Below are positions 1-9,356 of a stretch of DNA of 64,000 bases, one piece after another. Positions within the stretch are counted from its first letter, which is position 1; every line of letters starts with the position of its first letter. The position numbers were made by a program, and so were the translations under genes. The notes under the pieces were generated by a model, which saw nothing but the letters and a program-made list of their open reading frames with translations, did not search any database and was not told the origin of the DNA. This DNA is from Chitinimonas viridis (GTDB taxonomy: Bacteria > Pseudomonadota > Gammaproteobacteria > Burkholderiales > Chitinimonadaceae): NCBI RefSeq assembly GCF_030409555.1, contig NZ_JAUFPU010000009.1, forward strand, positions 170,190 to 234,189, given 5' to 3'.

Positions 1-321
1 AAGGCCGATTCCCGCAATATGCTGGCGCTGGGCAAGCTGCAGACCACCAATATCCTTAGCGGCGGCACGGCCAGCTATCAGGGCGCATACAGCAAGCTGG
101 TAGCCGATGTGGGCGTGCGCGCCAACCAGGTCAATATCAACGAGGCGGCCCAATCCCAGCTGTTGATGCAGTCGCAAACCAAGCTGGCAGAAGCGTCAGG
201 GGTCAATCTCGATGAGGAGGCATCAAATCTGCTTATCTACCAGCAGGCCTATCTGGCATCGAGCCGGGTAATCCAGATTGCCCAGAAGGCATTCGAGGAA
301 GTCCTGAACATAGGCCGTTAA
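1..321 (+). CDS. flgK: Flagellar hook-associated protein 1 (FlgK), C-terminal part
   Basis: The reading frame is open from the first base, so the gene starts outside the window and only about the last 106 residues are seen. FlgK forms the first junction layer between hook and filament. The visible part is the conserved C-terminal D0 helix of the FlgK/FlgE/flagellin superfamily: heptad-like sequence with the motif GVNLDEEASNLLIYQQAY, then ASSRVIQIAQKAFEEVL and a stop. The motif VNLDEE(A/M) followed by L..YQQAY is typical of FlgK. flgL follows after 29 bases in the same direction, the usual flgKL order, so the two are probably cotranscribed. Confident on family; nothing can be said of the N-terminus. 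Confidence 0.93.
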   Translation, partial: KADSRNMLALGKLQTTNILSGGTASYQGAYSKLVADVGVRANQVNINEAAQSQLLMQSQTKLAEASGVNLDEEASNLLIYQQAYLASSRVIQIAQKAFEEVLNIGR

Positions 322-350
322 GCAGCGATTGATCTGCAGGAGTAAATAGC

Positions 351-2012
351 ATGCGTGTCGCCACCAGTTCCATCTACAACCTGGGCGTGTTCAATATGAA
401 CAATCGCCAGGTTGATCTGTTCAAGCTGCAGAATCAGCTATCGACTGGCCGCAAGATATTGACGCCTTCGGATGACCCGGTGTCCTCGGCCCGTTCGCTG
501 GATCTGACCCAGGCGACACGGCAGAACGAGCAGTACGTCACCAACGTGAAGTACGCCAATGACACCATGGCACTGACCGAGGCCAATCTGCAGCATGCTA
601 TCGGAGTCATACAGGATATCCAGCAACTGGCGGTGCAGTCGGGTGCTACCACGCTGACCAATGCCGAGAAGCGTATGGTGGAGGCCGACATCCGTGGCAA
701 GTACCAGGAGTTGCTGGGGCTGGCGAATACGACGGATGGCAACGGGCTGTACCTGTTTGCCGGCTTCAAGGGCGATACCAAGCCATTCAATGAGCAAGGC
801 TACGGCAATGTGCGCTATGACGGCGATCAGGGCCAGCGCGCCGTGCAGGTGTCGCCATCGCGCCAGATACCGGTGTCGGATTCCGGATCGGATATCTTCG
901 TCAAGATCAAGAATGGCAACGGTACCTTTACGACTGCGCAGACCCAGCCTGAACTGCCGCGTACTGTCAGGGTGGGCGATGGCGGTTCCATCCAGTTCTC
1001 GCGTGATCCGGCGGGGGGCTTTGTGGCATCGGACTACCGGGTGGACTGGGACAGCGTCAGTGGCAACTACACCATCACCCGGGCCGATGGCGCCACCACG
1101 GTGGCGTCGCACGCCGCGCTGGTGGGCGGTGTGTCCGCCCTGGGCATGGTGATTACGGCGCAAGGCAACCAGCCTACCGCCGTGAACGGTACCGCCACCT
1201 TCGATGCCAAGCTGCAGGCCAACGGCGGCACTGGGGTTGTCAGCCCCGGTGTGGTGGCCGACCCGGTAAAGTGGGCCAATCCGCTCAACAACCAGAACTA
1301 CCGGGTGCAGTTCCACTCGGTGCCGGACCCGAACAATCCGGCCAAGATGCTGACCAGCTACGACATCATCGACAACGATACGGCCTCGGCCAATTACAAC
1401 ACCTCCTTGATTGACGGCTGGAATTACACCACCAGCACCGCCAGTGCCGCCAACCCGACGGCAACCCGCACCGACAGCGCCGGCAACCCCAATAGCTTTC
1501 CGCGCAAGTATACGGCTGGTTCGGACATCATTTTTTCCCAGCAGACCGGTGAAACCGGTGCGCTGTACCCCGGCTGGGATTTTGGCGGCAAGATATCGGT
1601 GGATGGCGTACCCAAGGATGGTGACAGCTTCAGCCTGGAAGCCAGCCGCGACTATGACCTGTTCAGCACCATAGGCGACTTCTCGGCCGCGCTGGAGCGC
1701 TACGAGGAGACCAATCTGGGCGGCGCCACTTTCCAGAACAAGCTCAATACGACCTTGTCCAACCTGGATAATGCCCTTACCCGTATCCTGACCATACAGG
1801 CGGGCATAGGCTCGCGGCAGAAAGAGGGCGAGTCGGTGCAGGGCACCAATGAAGACCTCAATGTGCAGTACAAGACCACCATCTCCAAACTGACCGACCT
1901 AGACTACGCCCAGGCTATCAGTGACTTTACCCAGACCCAGACCTATCTGGATGCAGCACGCAAATCGTTCTCATCGATACAGAATCTGTCGCTGTTCCAG
2001 TACATCAGCTAA
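351..2012 (+). CDS. flgL: Flagellar hook-associated protein 3 (FlgL), unusually long
   Basis: Second hook-filament junction protein, exported through the flagellar type III apparatus. The N-terminal D0/D1 region (about residues 1-140) has the FlgL pattern, beginning MRVATSSIYN and containing QLSTGRKILTPSDDPV, and the C-terminal helix (about 470-553) ends with the FlgL-like DFTQTQTYLDAARKSF. At 553 residues it is about 235 longer than the E. coli protein (317); the extra length is a Gly/Asn/Thr-rich middle region (about 150-460) that should be a surface-exposed variable domain. The start is supported by AGGAG at 338-342, eight bases before ATG. It follows flgK by 29 bases and is followed by a hairpin terminator shared with dnaE. 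Confidence 0.93.
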   Translation: MRVATSSIYNLGVFNMNNRQVDLFKLQNQLSTGRKILTPSDDPVSSARSLDLTQATRQNEQYVTNVKYANDTMALTEANLQHAIGVIQDIQQLAVQSGATTLTNAEKRMVEADIRGKYQELLGLANTTDGNGLYLFAGFKGDTKPFNEQGYGNVRYDGDQGQRAVQVSPSRQIPVSDSGSDIFVKIKNGNGTFTTAQTQPELPRTVRVGDGGSIQFSRDPAGGFVASDYRVDWDSVSGNYTITRADGATTVASHAALVGGVSALGMVITAQGNQPTAVNGTATFDAKLQANGGTGVVSPGVVADPVKWANPLNNQNYRVQFHSVPDPNNPAKMLTSYDIIDNDTASANYNTSLIDGWNYTTSTASAANPTATRTDSAGNPNSFPRKYTAGSDIIFSQQTGETGALYPGWDFGGKISVDGVPKDGDSFSLEASRDYDLFSTIGDFSAALERYEETNLGGATFQNKLNTTLSNLDNALTRILTIQAGIGSRQKEGESVQGTNEDLNVQYKTTISKLTDLDYAQAISDFTQTQTYLDAARKSFSSIQNLSLFQYIS

Positions 2013-2033
2013 CTGATTGCCGATACAGGCAAA

Positions 2034-2065
2034 AGCCGCAGCACCGTGCTGCGGCTATTGCTTTT
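2034..2065. terminator. Bidirectional terminator between flgL and dnaE
   Basis: Nine-base perfect stem AGCCGCAGC (2034-2042) / GCTGCGGCT (2048-2056) with a five-base loop. Read leftward the stem runs directly into TTTT, which fits a rho-independent terminator for dnaE. Read rightward a T-rich stretch (ATTGCTTTT) follows, serving flgL. The genes converge here. Confidence 0.75.
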
Positions 2066-2092
2066 GTACATCGTGCTGCCGTGGTCTGTGGT

Positions 2093-5000
2093 CTAGAACT
2101 GTACTTTCACGGATTCATCACCCAGCCAGCCACGGAGTTCAGCCAGCAGCTCGTCCCGCAGCGTGACCCGCCATTCCTCGCCCAACTGCAAGGCACAGGC
2201 GGCGGCATTATTGCGGTAGTCGATACGGATGGGGCAGTCACCGCCAGCAAAAGGCTCCACCAGTTTGCGCAGGCGTGCCGGGTCGGCATTGCCATTGACG
2301 CCCAGCCTCAAGGCTTGGGCAAAACGGCTACGTGCTTCGGCCAGATCGAGTATGCGTTCGGCAATGATACGAACGCCGCTGCCACCACCGTAGCTGTCTT
2401 CACTGACCTTGGCCTCGATTACCAGCAGGCTGTCCACACTGAGCTTGTGACGGGCATCGTCGAATACCTCGGAATAGACCATGACATCACGCTTCATGGT
2501 GGCGTCGTCCAGCGTGATAAAGGCCATCTTGCCGCGCTGGCCTATCTTGGTACGCACTTCCAGCACGATGCCGGTAATCCATTGCGGGCTTTTGCTGGGC
2601 ACCAGCCTTGCCAGCTCGTTCTTGGCGAAGGGGCGGACGAACCTAGCCTGGGCAGTAAACGGATGCCCGGAGAGGTAGAAGCCGATGGCAGTCTTCTCTT
2701 CGGTCAGCTTGACCGTCTCGTCCCAGCGCGGCACCTCCACCAGTTGCATCAGGTGTTCCGGCTCAGGCTCGAACGCATCGAACAGGCCACCCTGATTGGC
2801 GTTGGCCGCGGCCTGCTCGGCGGCTTCCAATGCCAGGCCCACGGTGGCCAGCAGGCTTGCGCGGTGATCGCTGAGGCTGTCGAATGCACCGCCCCGTATC
2901 AGGGATTCAATGACACGGCGATTGACGATGCGCTTGTCGGTACGGTGGCAGAAATCGAACAGGTCCTTGAACGGGCCATTCTTTTCGCGCTCGGCCACGA
3001 TGTATTCCACTGCAGCTTCGCCCGTACCCTTGATGGCGCCCAGAGCGTACCGTATCTCGTTACGAGAGACGGGCAGGAAGCGGTAAACGCTGTGATTGAC
3101 ATCGGGTGGCAGGAATATCAGCTTGTTGGCCAGGCAGTCGTCATAGAAGAACTGCAGCTGATCGGTGTTGTCCAGTTCGGTGGACATGGTGGCAGCCATA
3201 TAGGCTGCACAGTGGTGGGCCTTGAGCCAGGCCGTGTGATAGGCCACCAAGGCATAGGCGGCAGCGTGCGACTTGTTGAAACCATAGCCGGCGAACTTCT
3301 CCATGTAGTCGAAGATTTCGTTGGCCTTGGCCTCGTCTATGTTGTTCTTGCCGGCACCCTCCACGAACATGGCGCGCTGCGCCACCATCTCCTCGACCTT
3401 CTTCTTACCCATGGCACGGCGCAGCAAGTCGGCGCCGCCCAATGAGTAACCGCCACAGACCTGGGCCGCCTGCATCACCTGTTCCTGGTACACCATGATG
3501 CCGTAGGTGGGTGCCAGTACAGGTTCCAGCAGAGGATGCAGGTATTCAAAGCGTTCGCCGTGCATACGGCGGGTAAAGTCCGGAATCAGGTCCATCGGGC
3601 CAGGGCGGTACAAGGCGACGAAGGCGATAATTTCTTCAAACTGCTTGGGGCGGGCGTCCACCAGCATTTTCTTCATGCCGCTGGATTCAAACTGGAACAC
3701 GGCCGTGGTATTGCCGCTGGCAAAGATCTTGTAGGCGGGCGCGTCATCCAGTGGCAACTTGGCGACGTCCACGTCCTCGCCGGTCAACTGCTTGATATAG
3801 CGTTGCGCCAGTTCGATGATGGTCAGGTTACGCAGACCCAGAAAGTCGAACTTCACTAGGCCGACCTGTTCCACATCGTCCTTGTCGTATTGCGACACGG
3901 GCGAGGCATCCTCGCCACTGGCTATATAGAGCGGGCAGAAGTCGGTCAGCTTGCCAGGGGCAATCAGCACACCACCAGCGTGCATACCGATACCGCGTGT
4001 CAGGTCTTCCAGCTTTTCGGCCAGTTCCAGCAGCTCGCCAGCGTCTTCGGCATCGATCAATTCCTTGATCTGCGGTTCCATCTCCATGGCCTTGGAGAGC
4101 GAGACGGGCTTGTTGGCCTCCAGCGGAATAAGCTTGGACAGGCGGTCACACAGGCCAAAGGGCAGGTCCAGTACCCGGCCAACGTCGCGTACCACGGCCT
4201 TGGACGACATGGTGCCGAAGGTAGCTATTTGGCTGACGGCCTCCACCCCGTACTTGCGACGGGTGTATTCGATCACGCGCCAGCGGTTTTCCTGGCAGAA
4301 GTCCACATCGAAGTCGGGCATGGATACCCGCTCCGGATTCAGGAAACGTTCGAACAGCAGGGCGTACTTGAGTGGATCGAGATCGGTGATGTTGAGTACA
4401 TAGGCTACCAGCGAGCCTGCACCCGAACCCCGGCCTGGCCCCACGGGGCAGCCATTCTGCTTACCCCAGTTGATAAAGTCGGCCACGATCAGGAAGTAGC
4501 CAGGGAAGCCCATCTTGATGATGGTGTCGCACTCGAACTTGAGGCGGGCATCGTATTCCGGGCGGCGGACAAGGCGCTCCGCCTCGTCGGGATACAGGTG
4601 CAACAGCCGCGCCTCCAGCCCCTGCTTGGCCTCATGCACCAGGAAGTCATCGAGAGTCATGCCCTCGGGCACCGGGAACAGCGGTAGGTAGTTCTTGCCC
4701 AGCACCACGGTAAGGTTACAGCGTCGACCTATTTCTACCGTGTTGGCCAAGGCTTCCGGCACATCGGCAAACAGGGTGGCCATTTCGTCCGGGGTCTTGA
4801 AGTACTGCTCTTCGGTATAGAGTTTGGGCCGACGCTTGTCGGCCAGGACGTAACCTTCGGCAATACAGGTACGGGCCTCGTGTGCCTTGAAGTCGTCCTT
4901 GTCCAGAAACTGTATGGGATGGGTGGCCACCACCGGCAGATCCAGCTCGCTGGCCAGCAGCAGGGCGCCCTGTACGGCGGTTTCCCACTTGGGGTCGCCT

Positions 5001-5521
5001 GTGCGCTGCAGTTCCAGGTAGTAGCTATCGGGGAAATACCTGGCCCACCAAGCCACCAACGCCTTGGCGCTATCGAGGTTGCCGTTCAGCAGGGCCTGGC
5101 CGACATCACCGAGGTGGGCGCCTGACAATGCGATCAACTGGCTATTGTCGCCACTCTCCAGCCAGGAACGCTTGAGTTCGGCGCGGCCCCGGTACTGGTT
5201 GTGGCGATAGGCCTCGGTAATCAGCTCGCACAGGCGGCCATAGCCATCACGGTTCTTGGCGATCAGCAGGGCGCGGAAGGGCTTGTCGCGATCTTCCTCG
5301 TTCTCGATGAATACATCCACGCCGGCTATGGGCTTGAGGCCACTGCCACGGGTTGTCTTGTAGTGCTTGATCATGCCGAACAGGTTCATCAGATCGCTGA
5401 TGCCCAGGGCTGGCATATTGTGTTGCTTGGCCCGCTTTACCGCGTCATCGATACGGACAATGCCATCGGTGACGGAATACTCGGAATGCAGGCGGAGATG
5501 AATAAATGCAGGAGACGTCAT
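2093..5521 (-). CDS. dnaE: DNA polymerase III alpha subunit (DnaE1)
   Basis: Replicative polymerase catalytic subunit, 1142 residues, close to the E. coli length of 1160. The N-terminal PHP domain starts with FIHLRLHSEYSVTDG (residues 6-20). The palm has the nucleotide-binding loop GPGRGSGAGS (362-371) and the catalytic aspartates in PDFDVDF (402-408; Asp403 and Asp405). Fingers/HhH and an OB-fold region follow toward the C-terminus. PHP metal ligands are not all present in the canonical HxH form, as in E. coli, so proofreading is expected from a separate DnaQ. The gene stands alone: it converges on flgL and ends at their shared terminator. The start region has only a G run next to ATG, a weak ribosome site. 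Confidence 0.97.
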   Translation of the reverse strand: MTSPAFIHLRLHSEYSVTDGIVRIDDAVKRAKQHNMPALGISDLMNLFGMIKHYKTTRGSGLKPIAGVDVFIENEEDRDKPFRALLIAKNRDGYGRLCELITEAYRHNQYRGRAELKRSWLESGDNSQLIALSGAHLGDVGQALLNGNLDSAKALVAWWARYFPDSYYLELQRTGDPKWETAVQGALLLASELDLPVVATHPIQFLDKDDFKAHEARTCIAEGYVLADKRRPKLYTEEQYFKTPDEMATLFADVPEALANTVEIGRRCNLTVVLGKNYLPLFPVPEGMTLDDFLVHEAKQGLEARLLHLYPDEAERLVRRPEYDARLKFECDTIIKMGFPGYFLIVADFINWGKQNGCPVGPGRGSGAGSLVAYVLNITDLDPLKYALLFERFLNPERVSMPDFDVDFCQENRWRVIEYTRRKYGVEAVSQIATFGTMSSKAVVRDVGRVLDLPFGLCDRLSKLIPLEANKPVSLSKAMEMEPQIKELIDAEDAGELLELAEKLEDLTRGIGMHAGGVLIAPGKLTDFCPLYIASGEDASPVSQYDKDDVEQVGLVKFDFLGLRNLTIIELAQRYIKQLTGEDVDVAKLPLDDAPAYKIFASGNTTAVFQFESSGMKKMLVDARPKQFEEIIAFVALYRPGPMDLIPDFTRRMHGERFEYLHPLLEPVLAPTYGIMVYQEQVMQAAQVCGGYSLGGADLLRRAMGKKKVEEMVAQRAMFVEGAGKNNIDEAKANEIFDYMEKFAGYGFNKSHAAAYALVAYHTAWLKAHHCAAYMAATMSTELDNTDQLQFFYDDCLANKLIFLPPDVNHSVYRFLPVSRNEIRYALGAIKGTGEAAVEYIVAEREKNGPFKDLFDFCHRTDKRIVNRRVIESLIRGGAFDSLSDHRASLLATVGLALEAAEQAAANANQGGLFDAFEPEPEHLMQLVEVPRWDETVKLTEEKTAIGFYLSGHPFTAQARFVRPFAKNELARLVPSKSPQWITGIVLEVRTKIGQRGKMAFITLDDATMKRDVMVYSEVFDDARHKLSVDSLLVIEAKVSEDSYGGGSGVRIIAERILDLAEARSRFAQALRLGVNGNADPARLRKLVEPFAGGDCPIRIDYRNNAAACALQLGEEWRVTLRDELLAELRGWLGDESVKVQF

Positions 5522-5595
5522 CCCCCAATTTTACCTGCCGGGGGGAGGTCAGTGATGGTCTGGGCCGGAAAAAATAGCGGTTGACGCAAGTGGCA

Positions 5596-5871
5596 TCAGG
5601 CCGTGGGCAGGCGCAGAAAGCGGGTTTCGTGAGTGGGGGAGGTGTCGGTGACCTCTACCTTGCTGACCTGGGCATGGGCTGGGCCACGATGTGCCCAGTC
5701 TACCAAGGCCTGCACGGCATCGGCCGGGCCTTGCGCATGGGCTTCCACCGTGCCGTCCAGGCGATTGCGCACCCAGCCTGCCAGGCCCAGCAGTTGGGCC
5801 TGGTCTTCCATGGCATAGCGATAGCCGACGCCTTGTACTCGGCCATGCACGCGCATCAACCGGGCGATCAT
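5596..5871 (-). CDS. acyP: Acylphosphatase
   Basis: Small cytoplasmic enzyme of 91 residues that hydrolyses acyl phosphates. The family signature is visible: GRVQGVGYR near the N-terminus carries the phosphate-binding Arg, and GWVRNRLDGTVEA carries the catalytic Asn. Length equals the family norm. Its ATG overlaps the TGA of the upstream HAD phosphatase gene by four bases (ATGA), so it is translationally coupled as the last gene of a GNAT-HAD-acyP operon. It is a housekeeping salvage enzyme; the physiological substrate is not known in most bacteria. Confidence 0.93.
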   Translation of the reverse strand: MIARLMRVHGRVQGVGYRYAMEDQAQLLGLAGWVRNRLDGTVEAHAQGPADAVQALVDWAHRGPAHAQVSKVEVTDTSPTHETRFLRLPTA

Positions 5872-6554
5872 ACGCCTTGCTCGCTAGGGGTATAGCGCGC
5901 CTGCAGCAGCGCGTGGGCATCGGTCAGGGAGCCGACGATGCGGTGTCCCAGTGCGATGACCTCCGGGCCGGGGGACTTGAGGTCGGGTACTTGTATGGGG
6001 GTCATGCCAGCCGCGAGGGCGGCACGCACGCCGGGTTCGGAGTCTTCCAGCACCAGGCAATGCGGCGGCGCAACGCCCAGCAGGCTGGCTGCCTTGAGGT
6101 AGATATCGGGCGCGGGCTTGGGGTGCTCGATATCGCTGCCAGTGACGACGACCGGGAAAAACCGGATCAAGCCGCTGCGGTGCAGCTTCTGGTCGGCCCG
6201 CTCACGCCGGGTTGAGGTGGCCACGGCGCGGGGGACGCCCAGATCCGTCAGCCATTGCAGTAGCTCGATGATGCCAGGCTTGAGCGGCAGGCCTTGTTCG
6301 ACCTTGTCGTGGTAGAGGCGATCGGTGGTCTCACCCAGGGTGCGGATATCCAGATCAGGCCGGTGCTCGCGCAAGAGGGCTATGCAGAGCTTTTCATGCA
6401 GACCCACCATGGCATGCAGCAGATCCTCCTCCAGCGTGACACCGTGGATATCGGCCGCTTCCAGCCAGCAAGCCATGACCGCCTTTTCGCTATCTATCAT
6501 CAGGCCGTCCATATCGAACAGCACGGCGGCTGGAGTGAAGTCCAATTTCATCAT
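5868..6554 (-). CDS. HAD-superfamily phosphatase, beta-phosphoglucomutase-like
   Basis: Cytoplasmic HAD hydrolase of 228 residues with an alpha-helical C1 cap. Motif I is FDMDGLMIDSE (nucleophile Asp and acid Asp about residues 14-16), motif II is in AVATSTRRERA, and the metal-binding motif is VLEDSEPGVRAALAAGM. This layout matches the YniC/GPH/beta-PGM group, which removes phosphate from sugar phosphates such as 2-deoxyglucose-6-phosphate; the exact substrate cannot be read from sequence. It overlaps both neighbours by four bases (ATGA junctions), so it is the middle gene of a tightly coupled operon. Confidence 0.88.
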   Translation of the reverse strand: MMKLDFTPAAVLFDMDGLMIDSEKAVMACWLEAADIHGVTLEEDLLHAMVGLHEKLCIALLREHRPDLDIRTLGETTDRLYHDKVEQGLPLKPGIIELLQWLTDLGVPRAVATSTRRERADQKLHRSGLIRFFPVVVTGSDIEHPKPAPDIYLKAASLLGVAPPHCLVLEDSEPGVRAALAAGMTPIQVPDLKSPGPEVIALGHRIVGSLTDAHALLQARYTPSEQGV

Positions 6555-7117
6555 GGTTGCGATGCCTGTCTGACAGCCGGCCAGTCATGGGCCAGCAGAG
6601 AGTAGCTATCAAGGTCGTGGAACTTGCCGCCCCAATAGCCTTGCTGTCGATGCCGGCCTTCGTATTGAAAGCCCAGTCCCCGCACCAGCCTGACCGAGGC
6701 ATGGTTGTCTGGGTGTATCTCGGCCTGGATACGATTGAGTGCCATCTGGTCCACGCCGTAGCCGAGCAGGGTTTGTAACGCTTCCTGCATATAGCCATGA
6801 CCCCAGTAGGGGCGGCCAAGTTCATAGCCCAACACACAATTGCGCCAACCACGGTTCCAGCGGAACAAGCCTGCCGTACCCATGAACACGCCGCTTTGGC
6901 GATGCACTATGCCCCAGCGGGTGCCTGGATTGGGCTGAGTGCGCCAGTTCGCAAACATCTCGATCAGCTGCAGCGCCTGCTGGCGATCCTGCATGGGGTC
7001 GGCACCAAACCAGCGCATGACCTCGGGGTCGCTCTGGATGGCGAAGAGGGCATCGGCGTCGCGGACGGTGATTTCCCGCAACAACAGGCGTGTGCTGCCA
7101 AGAAGAGGGAATTGCAT
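6551..7117 (-). CDS. GNAT N-acetyltransferase, RimJ/RimL type
   Basis: Acetyl-CoA-dependent N-acetyltransferase of 188 residues. The opening TRLLLREITVRDADALFAI and the segment ELGRPYWGHGYMQEAL (acetyl-CoA binding motif A) followed by NRIQAEIHPDNHASVRLVRG are typical of the RimJ/RimL group, which modify ribosomal proteins or small molecules and antibiotics. I chose ATG at 7117 rather than an upstream in-frame ATG at 7147: the former matches the family start and has AGG eight bases upstream, the latter has no ribosome site. First gene of the GNAT-HAD-acyP operon. Substrate unknown. Confidence 0.85.
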   Translation of the reverse strand: MQFPLLGSTRLLLREITVRDADALFAIQSDPEVMRWFGADPMQDRQQALQLIEMFANWRTQPNPGTRWGIVHRQSGVFMGTAGLFRWNRGWRNCVLGYELGRPYWGHGYMQEALQTLLGYGVDQMALNRIQAEIHPDNHASVRLVRGLGFQYEGRHRQQGYWGGKFHDLDSYSLLAHDWPAVRQASQP

Positions 7118-7172
7118 AGGCTTGCCTGCCCGACAGGCCGGCTCCATGGTGTTGCTGTTGAGGCTTCACAGT

Positions 7173-7208
7173 CAGCCTGCCATCGCCTTGGTGGGCGGTG
7201 GCAGGCTG
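7173..7208. terminator. Long stem-loop between metG and the GNAT operon
   Basis: Arms CAGCCTGCCA (7173-7182) and TGGCAGGCTG (7199-7208) are perfectly complementary, and the stem extends inward by five pairs (one G-T) to a six-base loop. It lies just past the metG stop, so it probably ends or slows metG transcripts, but no T run follows on the minus strand. A processing or mRNA-stabilising hairpin is the alternative. Confidence 0.5.
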
Positions 7209-7221
7209 CGGTTTGGCTGTA

Positions 7222-9252
7222 CTAGCTGACTCGCATGCCTGGCTGTGCACCACTATCCGGGCTCAGCAGGTAAATGCCGGGGTTTTCACCGCTGGCAGCC
7301 AGTACCATGCCTTCAGACAGGCCAAACTTCATCTTGCGCGGCGCCAGGTTGGCCACCATCACCGTCAGGCGACCCACCAGCTCTTCAGGCTTATAGGCCG
7401 ACTTGATACCGGAGAACACATTGCGGGTGTGGTCGCCCAGGTCTAGGGTCAGCTGCAACAGCTTCTCGGCGCCTTCGACATGCTTGCAGTCGATGATCTT
7501 GGCGATGCGCAAGTCTATCTTGCCAAAGTCGTCGATGTTGATGGTGGGGGCAATCGGCTCAATGGCGGATTTGGCGGGTGCGGCCGCTTCGGTGGCAGGT
7601 GCCAGGCTTTGCTTGTTTGCTTCTACCAGGGCCTCGACCTGCTTGGGATCGATACGGGTCATCAGGTGGCTGTAAGGCTTGATCTCGTGGCCCAGCAACA
7701 GAGTCTGGGCATCGTGCCATTGCAAGGGGGACACATTGAGGAAGGCCTCAACGTCAGCCGCCAGCTTGGGCAGGATGGGCTTGAGGTAGATGGTCAAAAG
7801 GCGGAACAGGTTGATCAGTAGCGAACAGGCAGCATGCAGTTCGGCATCCTTGCCCTCCTGCTTGGCCAGCTCCCACGGCTTGACCTGATCGACGTACTGG
7901 TTGACCTCGTCGGTCAGCGCCATGACTTCGCGCAGCACGCGGCTGTATTCGCGAGCCTCCAGCCCCTCTGCCAAGTCGGTGGCGGCAGCCTGCAGGCGGC
8001 TAACCAGCGGGCTGTCTGGCAGGCTGCCGGCCAGCTTGCCGCCAAAACGCTTGCTGACAAAACCGGCAGCGCGACTGGCGATATTGATGTATTTGCCGAC
8101 CAAGTCGCTGTTGACGCGCGCAACGAAGTCGCTCAGCGACAGATCGGCGTCCTCAATGCCACTGCCCAGCTTGGCGGCGTAGTAGTAGCGCAGCCATTCG
8201 GGGTTGAGGCCGACATCCAGGTAGCTCTTGGCGGTAATGAAGGTGCCGCGCGACTTGGACATCTTTTGCCCGTCCACCGTCAGGAAGCCGTTGACATTGA
8301 TGGCGGTGGGCGTGCGATGACCCGAGTATTCGAGGATGGCAGGCCAGAACAGGGCGTGGAAGTAGAGTATGTCCTTGCCGATGAAGTGGTACAGCTCGGC
8401 GCTCGAATCCTTGCCCCAGTAGGCGCCAAAATCCTCGCCTATGCGATCGAACAGGTGCTTGGTGGCGGCCATGTAGCCAATAGGCGCATCCAGCCAGACA
8501 TAGAAGTACTTGCCTGGCGCATCGGGAATCTCGAAGCCGAAGTAGGGCGCGTCACGGCTGATGTCCCAGTCCTGCAGGCCAGCCTCGAACCATTCGCCCA
8601 TCTTGTTGGCGGCCTCCTTTTGCAAGCGGCCCGGTTGGCGTGTCCAGTCAGCCAGGAAATCGCGGCAATCGGACAGCTTGAAGAAATAATGCTCGGACTC
8701 ACGCAGCTCAGGTGTGGCGCCAGAGACGGCCGAGTAGGGGTTTTTCAGTTCGGTAGGGGCATAGGTGGCGCCGCAGACCTCGCAGTTGTCACCGTACTGG
8801 TCGCGTGCGCTGCACTTGGGACACTCGCCCTTGACGAAGCGGTCCGGCAGAAACATCTGCTTTTGTGGATCGTACAACTGGCTGATGGTCTTGACCGCGA
8901 TCTTGCCGTCGGTCTTGAGTCGGCGGTAGATGCTGCCAGCCAGTTCCTTGTTCTCCGGCGAATTGGTGGTGTAGAACTCGTCGAAGCCGATATGGAAACC
9001 GGCAAAGTCGGCCACGTGCTCGTCATACATCTTGGCGATGAAGTCTTCGGGCGTCATGCCCTGCTTCTCTGCATTGATCATGATGGGCGTGCCGTGGGTG
9101 TCGTCGCCGCAGACGTAATGCACTGTATTGCCTCGCATCTTCTGGAACCGCACCCAGATGTCGGCCTGGATATAGCCGACCAGGTGGCCGAGGTGGATGG
9201 CGCCATTGGCGTAGGGCAAAGCATTGGTGACGAGTATCTTGCGGGCGGACAC
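7222..9252 (-). CDS. metG: Methionyl-tRNA synthetase
   Basis: Class I aminoacyl-tRNA synthetase that charges tRNA-Met; 676 residues, the size of the long dimeric bacterial form. HLGH at residues 20-23 is the HIGH motif, KMSKS is at about 330-334, and a zinc knuckle has Cys144, Cys147, Cys157 and Cys160. The C-terminal about 105 residues (from [15 protein letters not shown]) form the EMAPII/Trbp111-like tRNA-binding dimerisation domain, joined by an Ala-rich linker. It is transcribed divergently from a 2OG oxygenase gene with mrp just beyond; metG beside mrp is a common betaproteobacterial arrangement. Confidence 0.98.
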   Translation of the reverse strand: MSARKILVTNALPYANGAIHLGHLVGYIQADIWVRFQKMRGNTVHYVCGDDTHGTPIMINAEKQGMTPEDFIAKMYDEHVADFAGFHIGFDEFYTTNSPENKELAGSIYRRLKTDGKIAVKTISQLYDPQKQMFLPDRFVKGECPKCSARDQYGDNCEVCGATYAPTELKNPYSAVSGATPELRESEHYFFKLSDCRDFLADWTRQPGRLQKEAANKMGEWFEAGLQDWDISRDAPYFGFEIPDAPGKYFYVWLDAPIGYMAATKHLFDRIGEDFGAYWGKDSSAELYHFIGKDILYFHALFWPAILEYSGHRTPTAINVNGFLTVDGQKMSKSRGTFITAKSYLDVGLNPEWLRYYYAAKLGSGIEDADLSLSDFVARVNSDLVGKYINIASRAAGFVSKRFGGKLAGSLPDSPLVSRLQAAATDLAEGLEAREYSRVLREVMALTDEVNQYVDQVKPWELAKQEGKDAELHAACSLLINLFRLLTIYLKPILPKLAADVEAFLNVSPLQWHDAQTLLLGHEIKPYSHLMTRIDPKQVEALVEANKQSLAPATEAAAPAKSAIEPIAPTINIDDFGKIDLRIAKIIDCKHVEGAEKLLQLTLDLGDHTRNVFSGIKSAYKPEELVGRLTVMVANLAPRKMKFGLSEGMVLAASGENPGIYLLSPDSGAQPGMRVS

Positions 9253-9356
9253 GATTCAATCCTGTCTATCAAAACGTACACGGAAGCTGGCGATTATAGC
9301 TGAACGGCTTAAAATACCCGGCCTGCTACATCACATAAAAGCGTTAAACCTGCTCC

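Noticed and set aside
2081..3445. Open frame of 454 codons antisense to dnaE
   Set aside because: Antisense shadow of a GC-rich gene.
7834..9303. Open frame of 489 codons antisense to metG
   Set aside because: Antisense shadow; composition lacks protein-like features and metG motifs lie on the other strand.
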